This document shows, piece after piece, positions 52,201-62,000 of a stretch of 64,000 bases of DNA. The position numbers and the translations under genes are program-made. Within the stretch, counting starts at the first letter, position 1. Every line of letters starts with the position of its first letter. Under the pieces are notes generated by a model. The model did no database searches, had not been told where the DNA came from, and worked only from the letters and a program-made list of their open reading frames with translations. Where the stretch lies: positions 97,140 through 161,139 of the forward strand of contig CAADGV010000004.1 in assembly GCA_900696645.1 (NCBI GenBank). Direction: 5' to 3'. This DNA comes from an uncultured Chlorobiota bacterium (GTDB lineage Bacteria > Bacteroidota > Ignavibacteria > UBA10030 > UBA6906).

Positions 52201-55200
52201 GTGGCGGTGCCGTTCGTTGTTCCTGCAAGTCTGAAGGTGAACGCGGCAGATTCTGCAGTGATGAACCTCAGCAAAACCAGCATCACCTATCCTGCAACGC
52301 AGGTGAACACCAGCCGTGCGGACAGTCTCTATGCACGCAATGGCGGTGCGCTCCCACTGGTCATCAGTTCCATCACCAGCAACAGTGCCCGCTACGTGGT
52401 AACGCCGGCAAGCGCGAACGTTTCTCCGGGCGATTCGGTAAAGATCCGGGTTACGTACACGCCAATTGCAGTTGGCACTGATACGGGTCGCGTGATCATT
52501 CTGAGCAACTCGCAAGGCACACCGCGACGCGATGTAATGCTGAGCGGATCAGGTATCGGCGCTCCGTCAATCGTCGTGAGTGTTACCACAATTGCAGATA
52601 CGCTTCAAGTCGGGCAGACAAACACCAAGCAGTTCACGATTACCAACTCCACAGCTCCGCCCGTTTCTCCGTTGTATGTCAGCATTACCGATAGCGGAGC
52701 GTGGGTCAATGTGACACCGGCGCTCGATACTCTTGCAGGAAGCCAGACGAAGAACTATGCCACTGCTTTCAATGCAACGGGCCTTACTGTTGGCACCTAT
52801 ACCACAAACATCCGCATTGCGAGCAACGATCCGGCAAACCCGCTGAAGATTGTTGTAGCGACGTTGCGGGTTATCGGTGGACCGGTGATCAGCGTCAGGC
52901 CTGATTCAGTGGTTCGCACGCTTGCCGCAGGTGCAAGCGGAACCGACACGCTGACCATTCGCAATACAGGTGTCTCGGCACTCAACTGGTCTATGTCCGA
53001 AGCACCGGGTGAGCCGGCTGATATGAGCAACGCCATAAAGAAATACCATGCGGCATTGCCTCCTGTTCCGAAGGGCGTGGACTTCCCCATGACCGACAGC
53101 CCTGATACATCGGGCGGCCCGGATGCGTTTGGCTATCGTTGGATTGACAGCGATTCACCGGGAGGACCGACGTTCAGCTGGATTGATATTTCCACGACAG
53201 GTGCTTCGCTTGACTCGGCGAGCGACTGGGTCCCGACCGGCACAAACCGGAAGGGCGATGAGGGTTACTTTGCTGTACGAATGCCATTCTCCTTCAACTA
53301 TTACGGGGTGGCATACGATACACTCTTCATCGGAACGAACGGAAACGTGATGTTCCAGCGCCCGACGGCGGACATCTTCACAAACGCCATCTTCCCGACG
53401 GCCGGCGGCCCGATTGATAATCACATCGGAGTCTTCTGGGATGATCTGGAAGTGCGTGCCGGTGCCCGTGTGTATTATGGCGCAAGCGCCGGGAAGTTCG
53501 TCGTTCAGTATCAAGGAATGGCGCGCTTTGCAGGCACGGTGCCGAACTACACCTTCCAAGTCATTCTTTCGCCGACTGGCGAGATTCTGACACAATATCT
53601 CGCAATGTCAATAAGCGGCGGTGTTCTGAACTCGGCATCTATCGGTATTGAAAATGCCAACGGTACGGTCGGTTTGGGTGTGTTGTTTAATGCAGCTCCC
53701 CCCGGCTACATGCACAACAACCTCGCTATTCTCTTCTCACGAGGAGTTTCCTGGCTGGAGGAATCACCCACCAGTGGAGCCATCAATCCGGGCGACAGCG
53801 CAAAGGTTGTGTTGACATACAATACCACAGGTTTGACGGCGGGATTGTATCGCGCCATCCTTTCGATCACCAGTAACGACTTCAGCAACAATCCGAAGAA
53901 CGTGCCGGTACGATTGACGGTAACCGGAGGAGCAACCAGCATTACGGTTACCTCCCCGAACGGCGGCGAGCAATGGAATATCGGACAGGCCTACAGCGTC
54001 ACGTGGAACCAGAACGGCGTTGATTCGGTAACCATCTCCTACTCCACCACAGGCCGGACCGGAACGTATACCACTATCGCCTCTGTACCTGCACGTCCTG
54101 ATATGTGGAAACATCCAAAATCATTCGCACGGCCGATGGCGGGCGGTGAGTTTGATGATCCGCTCGGAACCTTCGCTTGGACAATTCCGAATACGCCATC
54201 AACAAACTGCTTCGTTCGTATCGTAAGAAAATCAACCGGAACGCCGGGCGACACCAGCGATGCGGCGTTTACGATCCAGACAGCACCGGTACCCGGTGAC
54301 ACAAGCTGGGTTGTACAGCCCAGCGGCTCGACATCAACGTTCTATGCTGTAAAAGCAATCAACAACAATGTTGCCTGGGTTGCCGGAATAGGAGGCGTTG
54401 TTCTGCGCACAACAAATGCCGGAGCCAACTGGACACCTGTTGGCGGCGGAGCAATTGGAACTGCCGATATCTACTCGATTGAAGCACTTGACGCAAACAC
54501 TGCCTTCGTCACCACATCACCCTCTGCGACGTTCATTTATAGAACAACCAACGGCGGCGCAAGCTGGACGCAAGTTTACACACTAGCTGGCGGATTCATC
54601 AACGGCATGATCATGGTGAGTCCAACTACCGGCTTCGCAGTCGGAGATCCTGTTGGAGGAAAGTGGACAGTCCTCGCTACGACCGATGGCGGAGCAACGT
54701 GGGCAAGAATGCCGACAGAGCCCAATCAAGTCGGCACCGAGGCCGGATGGAACAACTCCTTTGTGATCGCTGGAAACAACGCGTGGTTTGGGACGAATAG
54801 CACGAAGGTCTATCGTACAACAGACGTCGGCTTAACCTGGACTTCTTCTGCGACAACCACGCTGAACAGTTACGGCCTGCACTTTAACGACGTCACGAAC
54901 GGAGCATTAGTAGGCTCTGCTGGTGCGACAAACTACTCCACTAATGGTGGTACATCGTGGGCGGCGGGTGGTGCAGCTGGCACAGGACAAGGTAGTGGCG
55001 TATCAGGTGTGAACGGATCCGAATTCTGGGCAACTGTTGGCACCAGCGTCTACTATACCACAAATGGCGGTGTTACATGGTCGAATGCAGCCAAGAACGG
55101 ATATCCGGGAACAGCTGCATTGTGGGCATTAGACATCACAAGCGCAGCGGGTGGTACCTATGGCTGGGCGGCGGGAGCCACCGGAACAATTGTCCGGTAC

Positions 55201-55539
55201 AGGAGAACTGTCACCGAAGTAGCGAACGGACCCGCTGCCGTTCCGACGGTATATGCGTTGGATCAGAACTTCCCGAATCCATTCAATCCTTCGACAACAA
55301 TTCGCTTCTCATTGCCTGAGCAGGCAACGGTCAGCTTGAAGATCTTCAACATGCTCGGACAGGAAGTGGCGACATTGGCTGAAGGTGATAGGTCCGCCGC
55401 ATTCCATGAGGTTGTGTGGAATGGACGCAACAGCACCGGCGCACAAGTTGCAAGCGGCATGTATTTCTACCGCATTGAAGCAACAGGCGTTTCCGGAGCG
55501 AACTTCACGAACATGAAGAAGCTGATTCTCCTCAAGTAA
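49213..55539 (+). CDS. Giant T9SS multidomain surface protein (2108 aa)
   Basis: It has a signal peptide, then a sialidase/BNR-like propeller (about 60-490; FSTDGGVTW, RSTNGGTTW). A carboxypeptidase-regulatory-like domain (about 495-570) follows. Two copies of a beta domain begin SPDGRGGPDAFGYQW and SPDTSGGPDAFGYRW, about 550 residues apart. Abnormal-spindle-like/choice-of-anchor-D Ig domains lie between them, and a Ser-Thr-rich Kre9/KNH-type domain comes later (SPNGGEQWNIGQAYSVTW). YCF48-like blades (about 1700-2010) precede a sorting domain (QNFPNPFNPSTTI). It was probably assembled by domain shuffling and internal duplication. No enzyme active site was recognised with confidence. Adhesion or substrate binding is likely. 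Confidence 0.87.
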   Translation: MSRRLLFSWCIVLSFVVLGTSFAQDYSAMWNNAKRAKLGLDASPARPIQSEGQATMNPLSPPNTPDIQVFNPSNFWQSENSIGINYSNPNQLMVSTNGQIPGSNPVVQQPWAFSTDGGVTWPASMQSESIPPGIVDCFGDPVAYFDVSGRAYYSTLGSPSGIYFVTTTNFGATWSARSNADNLNSTGDDKQHATADFSGTFPNNVYTAWTDFNVTGTPIQFARSTNQGTSWLPRVALPIGSNRGQGVHIATGPNGEVYVMWAHYTTGTAEVGIGWAKSTDGGATFTTPAIAFPINGVRISNGGIAAINNVRTASFPYHDVDRSNGARRGWVYVVVPELDVANTGQADIYFYRSTNGGTTWSSRMKVNGPDVQAGKWQFMPSIAVDPTTGGISISYYSMDSTGSNFMTNRYMAYSVDGGDTWDNFVISDVRALWAPQGTPSTNTTYNGDYYETVAMNGKAWATWTDRRLGASGTFNRAYVGIVTYAENFGWVRGTVSNLSGGTPLQGVAIDFVQNVLQQGATTAANGSYLAGAQVDTPGTTANLTLRGRKFGFVDTTVAVTLTRFDTLTRNFSMRPAPSGTLSVHSRHPGGNLRSYVEVKFGALVVASDSTNATTGLFSTTLPTGTYSVKVDAPPPYRTLNFPSVAITQGATTNVDALTRAVFEFTPTAVRDTLPVGGSRVKNLTIANTTPDTVQYRITDDNALRIQTRTIDYSLPSVKRSMELQNTSVTPKGQADPISPVTDSPDGRGGPDAFGYQWVDSDEPDGPVFDWFDISTIGTQITVMTSGTLDDGFATIPFPASFPLYGNTYSSINVGTNGFVNFGTGSTSLSNGAIPSVAAPNNAIYGFWDDLDFRTSGKLLYYHDVATGRFIVQYDKAPRFGSASVDTLTFQIIMKPSGEVLIQFLRVVGTVLNSGTIGVENSSGTVALQVVNNAAYVHNNLAIRIYLPDAPWISENPSFGAIPPNSNQIIQCAFNATGLLAGTLYNANIFVEATHPDVAVPFVVPASLKVNAADSAVMNLSKTSITYPATQVNTSRADSLYARNGGALPLVISSITSNSARYVVTPASANVSPGDSVKIRVTYTPIAVGTDTGRVIILSNSQGTPRRDVMLSGSGIGAPSIVVSVTTIADTLQVGQTNTKQFTITNSTAPPVSPLYVSITDSGAWVNVTPALDTLAGSQTKNYATAFNATGLTVGTYTTNIRIASNDPANPLKIVVATLRVIGGPVISVRPDSVVRTLAAGASGTDTLTIRNTGVSALNWSMSEAPGEPADMSNAIKKYHAALPPVPKGVDFPMTDSPDTSGGPDAFGYRWIDSDSPGGPTFSWIDISTTGASLDSASDWVPTGTNRKGDEGYFAVRMPFSFNYYGVAYDTLFIGTNGNVMFQRPTADIFTNAIFPTAGGPIDNHIGVFWDDLEVRAGARVYYGASAGKFVVQYQGMARFAGTVPNYTFQVILSPTGEILTQYLAMSISGGVLNSASIGIENANGTVGLGVLFNAAPPGYMHNNLAILFSRGVSWLEESPTSGAINPGDSAKVVLTYNTTGLTAGLYRAILSITSNDFSNNPKNVPVRLTVTGGATSITVTSPNGGEQWNIGQAYSVTWNQNGVDSVTISYSTTGRTGTYTTIASVPARPDMWKHPKSFARPMAGGEFDDPLGTFAWTIPNTPSTNCFVRIVRKSTGTPGDTSDAAFTIQTAPVPGDTSWVVQPSGSTSTFYAVKAINNNVAWVAGIGGVVLRTTNAGANWTPVGGGAIGTADIYSIEALDANTAFVTTSPSATFIYRTTNGGASWTQVYTLAGGFINGMIMVSPTTGFAVGDPVGGKWTVLATTDGGATWARMPTEPNQVGTEAGWNNSFVIAGNNAWFGTNSTKVYRTTDVGLTWTSSATTTLNSYGLHFNDVTNGALVGSAGATNYSTNGGTSWAAGGAAGTGQGSGVSGVNGSEFWATVGTSVYYTTNGGVTWSNAAKNGYPGTAALWALDITSAAGGTYGWAAGATGTIVRYRRTVTEVANGPAAVPTVYALDQNFPNPFNPSTTIRFSLPEQATVSLKIFNMLGQEVATLAEGDRSAAFHEVVWNGRNSTGAQVASGMYFYRIEATGVSGANFTNMKKLILLK

Positions 55540-55581
55540 TTCTCGAATCAACGAGAGTTCGTTCTGTTCGTTGTTTGATTT

Positions 55582-55626
55582 ACCGAAGGCCCGTTCCTGA
55601 GAAGGAGCGGGCCTTCCGGTTTTTTT
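55582..55626 (+). terminator. Strong intrinsic terminator
   Basis: AAGGCCCGTTCCT pairs with AGGAGCGGGCCTT (13 bp, one G-T pair), extended by ACCG/CGGT around a bulge and followed by seven T. It ends the transcript of the 2108-residue protein gene. Confidence 0.92.
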
Positions 55627-56004
55627 GAGATTGTCCGGGCTGTTTGCTCGCTCTCATGCACAATTCGCATACAGCTACAACCCCGTTCCAGACCTGATCC
55701 AACCTCTTCCAACCACCAAATCTTTACGGAAATTGACTTGACATTGTGTTGTCCGATGATTAAGTTCAAGTGGTTACTCAAGCGAGAAATTTCTTCTACC
55801 TCGCCCGGGGGGATTCTTTCCAAGAGTTTTTCTACTCTACGTTCTCTGTCAAGTTGGTTCGTGCGATGATGAATGAATAATGCATTCAGAAACACCGTAT
55901 TGTCTTTGTTCCAATCAAGCAGTAACGATCAACTAAAACTGACCTGTTTATTTAGTAATACACTCTCACAACACAATCCAATCACCCTTCCTTTAGGAGG
56001 AATC
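55627..56004. other. Intergenic region, no gene seen
   Basis: About 380 bp between the terminator and the last gene. A minus-strand ORF of 115 codons here overlaps the terminator, lacks a ribosome-binding site and is judged spurious. The promoter of the giant beta-helix gene probably lies here. Confidence 0.4.
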
Positions 56005-59000
56005 ATGCGGCGACCTTCAACTATTTTGTTGCTCGCAGTTGCGCTCCTTGTTGCAACCGCAACATCGTTTGCCCAGCTGACAGGGACAAAAACCATTCCC
56101 GGCGACTACGCGACTATCGCGGCAGCCATCGCGGATCTGAACACCAATGGTGTGGGTTCGGGCGGCGTCACGTTTAATGTTGCATCCGGGTATACTGAAA
56201 CAATAACAGCTACCCTTTCGCTCACCGCAACAGGAACGGCGGCAAACCCCATTACGTTTCAGAAGAGCGGTGGCGGCGCAAACCCCTTGATTACTGCATA
56301 TACCGGGGGCACCGGAACACCTGCTACCGCAGTGCAGGACGGTATCTGGCAGTTAGTGGGATCCGACTATGTAACGATAGACGGGATTGACTTGCAGGAC
56401 AACCCGGCAAACGTCGCGAATCCTGAAACGATGGAATTCGGCTACGCCCTCTACAAGGCGAGCGAAACGAATGGCTCCCAGAATGTTACGATTAGGAACT
56501 GTACGATCACGCTGAACCGGGTGAACAATATCTTAGGTTCAGGTCCGGCCGTTGACGGTTCACGGGGTATCAACGTTGTCAATGCAATTCCCACGGCAGC
56601 CACGACGAATCTCACCATTACAGACGCCGCCGGCTCCAACTCCAACAACAAATTCTACTCAAACACAATCCAGAACTGCAATATTGGTGTTGCGTTGATT
56701 GGCTTTGCCGACGTCACGCCGTTTACCTTTGCAGATCAGGGTAATGATGTGGGCGGCGCCTCGCTTGCAACAGGTAACACAATCAGGAACTACGGCGGCG
56801 GCGGAACAACAAGCCCGGCAGCTGCGGTGCGTACGCTGGCCCAGTACGGAGTGAATATTTCGTACAACACCATCAACAATAATGATGGTGCCGGCGTCAA
56901 TCATGCAACCACGTTGCGCGGTATCTATACCAATACAGCAACGAGCGCAAGCGGTACAATCAACAATAATGCAATAACTCTCAAAGGAGGCGGGACAACC
57001 ACCGCTTGGACGGCTATAGAGAACGTTGCAGGCTCGACTGCAGCCGGCAATACGATTACCATCAACAACAATACTATCACCGGCGACTATCTGACTGCCA
57101 CGACAGGTTTGCTGTATGGCATTTTCAACAGTGCTACACCTGCCACAGTGAATATCCAGAACAACACGGTTACCGGAATCAACTACAGCGGGCTTGCTCT
57201 AACGGGAACCGGTGTCGTGTATGGTATTTTCAACTCCGGCGCAGCGACCAACGTCAATATTCGCGGCAATACGGTGAGCAACATAGCTCGCTTGGGCACC
57301 ACGGGAGGTACGACAATCGGTATTTATGCGAGTAACGGCGCAAATCAGACCGTCAAGCAGAACACCGTGAACAACCTGAGCATTGATGGGACCGGCACGA
57401 CAAGCACGATGTACGGTATTCAGACTTCGACGGGCACTATCGTTGTGGACAGCAATATTGTCACCAACCTGAATGTCATCAAGACGACCGGCACCAGTGC
57501 TTTGTACGGCATCTACAATATTGCATCTCCTACGAACGAGAACTACAACTACAACCAGGTGTACAACATCACTCACAGCGGAACAGGAACGACGTACGGC
57601 ATCTACGCGTTCACGACCACCGGCGTGAGAACTGTTTCCAATAATCTCGTACACACACTCAGCACAGGCGGAACGACAATCGCAGGCATCAACCAGTCAA
57701 GCAGCTCGCCTTCTATTTTCAAGAATAAGATTTACAACCTCCAAAGCAATTCCACGGGCGCGCCTACCGTTGCAGGTATCGGCCTCACGAGCGTGGGTAC
57801 TGCCGGTTCTGCAAAGATCTACAATAATTTGATCGGCGACCTGAAGGCACCAAACGCCAGCACCTCTGCTGCAACTGCACCGACACTTCGTGGTATCAAC
57901 ATTACTTCAACAACCGCCACGTCAACGGTGGAAATCTCGTATAACACGGTGTATCTGAACGGATCCTCTACGGGAACAAATTTCGGAACGACCGCTCTCT
58001 GGGCTACCACATCGGCCACTGCAACTTCGGCGGCCCTGACGCTTCGCAATAATATCTTCGTCAACACTTCGACACCTGCCGGGACAGGATTTACTTCGGC
58101 ATACCAACGATCAAGCACGGCACTTGCCAACTACACCGATGCTTCAAACAACAACCTGTTCTATGCGGGAACACCCGGAGCGGCAAACCTGATTTTCTTT
58201 GACGGCACGAACGCGGATCAGACTCTTGCTGATTTCAAGACAAGAGTCGCCCCGAAAGAAGCGGCCTCCGTCTCTGAAAACCCGGCATTTCTCAGCACAA
58301 CGGGTGCGGATGCGACATTCCTGCACATGAATACAACAATCCCCACTCAAATTGAAAGCGGCGGTATCCCGGTTGCAGGCATCACCGATGACTTCGACGG
58401 CGACACGCGAAACGTCACGACTCCTGATATCGGTGCGGACGAATTTGCCGGTATTGGTATCGATCTTTCGCCGCCGGCTATTGCATACTCACCTCTGCTC
58501 AATACAAGCAGTCTGACAGCACGGACGCTTACTGCCACAATCACTGACGTGTCGGGTGTGCCGACTGCGGGTATCGGGCTTCCGGTTCTCTATTGGCGAA
58601 TCAATTCAGGAAGCTATGCAGCGGCAACAGCTACCTCGCTCGGCAGTAATCAGTATCAATTCAGTTTCGGCGGCGGCGTGGCGCAGGGTGACACCGTCCG
58701 TTACTACGTTGTGGCTCAAGACAACGCTACAACGCCCAACGTTGGTGCATTTCCGTCTGCAGGTGCGGGAGGCTTCACGGCCAATCCACCGGCAGCGGCA
58801 ACCCCGCCGACAAATCCAAGCAGCTATCTCATTGTCCAGCCGCCGCTGGCAGCGGGAGACTACACAGTTGGTCTGACGCTCTTCGAGAAAGCTGTCGGCA
58901 AGAAATTTACAACGGAGACATTCACGAGACGTGTCATGAGGGAAGTGCCTGTTGGTCCTGAAATTGACCATAAGGCAAACGGAGGAAATGAGCAGACAAG

Positions 59001-62000
59001 TTTAATGACTCCATACACGCAAACAGAACTTCGCGAGGTTGAAGAAACTTACTCTGTTTTGATGGAAAATGGACTGCCGTATGCCGGTCCGACGAGAGTA
59101 TTGCTCGATAATGCCCAGAGAGCGGGACTTGGATTGTCGGCAGAAGTGCTGGCGGTCTATCCCACAATCACGGCTGCGGTAAACGACCTTAACCTCAGAG
59201 GCGTCAGTGGCTCAATCCGTTTCTTGTTGGTTGACGCTGCATACCCGACAGAGACGTTCCCGATTACCATTAGTGTAGTCAGTGACAGTGTGCCGACAGC
59301 GTCGAAAACAGTGACAATCAAACCCTCAACGGGCGTGAATGCAACTGTGTCCGGAGCGTCTGCAGCCGGTCCGATCTTCAGAATACTCGGAACAAACTAC
59401 ATCACGATTGATGGGTCGAACACCGTTGGTGGCACAACACGCAATCTGACGATAGAAAACACCAGCATAACGACTCCTCAGGTGGTCTTGTTTGCGTCGG
59501 TCGGAACAACCCCGATCACCAACGGAACACTGAAGAACACGGTTATTATTAATGGTGTGGTGACTTCCAGCGCAGTTGTGATCTCGGATGGCGCAACCGC
59601 CGGAAATCCGGGCTATTTCAACAACATGCTTGTTCAGAACAACCATATCAGGAAGGCTTACATCGGCGTGTACTCCAACGGAGGTACGGCACCGCAGGGT
59701 GGCACAAACCTTACCTACGAGAACAACTCGCTTGCTGCCACGGAGACTGACTCAATCCGTTATGTGGGTCTCTACATGCAAGGCGTAAATGGCGCCACCG
59801 TCCGGGGCAACCTGATGAGTAGTTTCAGCGGAGTGTCCAACGAGGATGACAAGGGCATGTGGCTGGCAAGCGGCACGACCAATGCGGTTGTGGAGCGGAA
59901 CACCATTCGTGACCTTGTCTACTACGGCACCGGCGGATACGGCGGCCACGGCATTTACGTCTCGACCGGTCTGTCGCCGGCTAATGTCGCCGTTATTAAC
60001 AACATGATCTCCAATTTGGCAGGTGATGGCTGGAGCCACACATCCATACCGACAGATAACACCATCGGTATCGTGTTTACGGGAACCCAAACAGCTCTCG
60101 GTGCATATTATAACTCGATTCACCTGTTTGGAAACAGGCTGAATCAGACTGGCGCACTGTCCATGGGTATCTACCTCGGCGCGGGCAGCGTGGCAGACAT
60201 CAGAAACAATATCATCGTTAACAAGCTGGGTCTTCTTGCAGCCACCGGGTACGGTGCGACCGGCATTTATGCCGTAACGAGTAATGCGCAGTTCTCGGCA
60301 ATCAATTACAACAATTACGTCACCGACGCTGCTGCACCCACGCTGAATATCATCGGAAAGATCGGTACGTCTGACTACACCACGCTTGCTACTTGGGCGG
60401 CTGCGTCGGGAGGTGATGCGAACTCGATTAATAGCAATGTGAACTTCGTCGCTCCGACAGATCTTCATATCGTTACGACAGCCCCGTCGCCTGTCGACAG
60501 CGCAGCAACTCCCATCGCTGGCATCACCAATGATTTCGATGGGCAGTTGCGCAACGCAACGCATCCCGACATTGGCGCCGACGAGTTCACATACGTTGCT
60601 CCCACGCCTCCCGTGGTGAGCAGCATTGCGAGGTCGACGCGAGTACCCGCTGCAGGCGATACAGTTGTAGTGACGTGTACCATTACCGATGTTGTTGGAA
60701 TCGCATCGGCGAACCTGATCTACAACGTCAATGGCGCGCCGAACTCGGTTCCGATGGCACTGACAGGCGGCACACCGCTGAATGGCACGTACCGCGGAGT
60801 GGTTCCGGGAAGCGCAAATCAGGATGGCAACCGCATCGAGCTTCAGATTGAAGCGAACAGCTCAAGCTCGCTGACAACAACAACGCCGATTGCTGCTGCA
60901 CGCAGCTACTACGCGGGCATTAGCACACTTTCACTGACGGGTCCGAGGAGAATGCATCCAAACGGCAGAGTGATGGATAGCCTCTACTACGCACGGGTCA
61001 CGGGTACGGTTAACGGCCCGAACTTCCAGACAACGAATCTCGGCTATCACTTCCAGGATGCACAGGGCGGCATTCAGTTGTTCGGATTCGGGATTCTTAT
61101 TCCGCCGCTAAATCTTGGCGACTCGATTATTGTCACCGGAAGGATTGCACAGTTCCGCGGCTTGACGGAAATCATTCCCGACACGCAATCCGTGGACATT
61201 CAGGTTGTTGCAACGGGTCGTACAGTTACGCCAATTACGGTTACTGTTCCCGACTTTCAAGCAAACCCTGAACTGTACGAATCACGGTTGTTGCGCATGA
61301 CAAGCCTGAACCGTCGCGATGCCACCCCACCCTGGCCGGCCGCCGGTGGAAGTGCAAACATCGTGATGTACCAGGGTGTCGTTACCGATACTATCATCAT
61401 GCGTATCGACAGTGATACGCAACTTCCGGGCACGCCCGAGCCGGCATACCCGACAAACGTAACGGGTGTTGTCAGTCAGTTCTCGTCTGCGACGAGCGTG
61501 TACAACAACGGTTACCAGACTCAGCCCCGATACTTGACAGACTTCACCTCCTCGACGCCGGGTCTTGCCGGAACGTACACGATTGGAACAGGCGGAAATT
61601 ATGCAAATCTGAAGGCCTTCTTTGATGCCATCAACGCCGACTCTGTTGCCGGCAATATAACGGGCAACATTATCAGCGATGTGACAGAAACTGCAACGGC
61701 CGTGTTGAATGCAGTTCACTATGTCAACGGCGGCCCGTGGACGATCACGATCCGGCCTTCGGGCGGAGCCCGGACGGTTTCAGGCGGTATCGCAGGTCCG
61801 CTCGTTGATCTGGACGGCGCAGCAAACGTGGTGTTTAACGGAGATATCGGTAGCGTCAAGAGCCTGACACTCCGCAATACCACGTCGGGCACAACGGCAG
61901 CGGTCGTTCGCATGATCAATAATGCAAACAATAACAGCATCATGAATTGCATTTTGGAGGGAGCCGGAACATCGGTATTGACAGGCGGAGTTATTGCTTT

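Noticed and set aside
55548-55895. 115-codon minus-strand ORF
   Set aside because: It overlaps a strong terminator, lacks a Shine-Dalgarno site and resembles no family.
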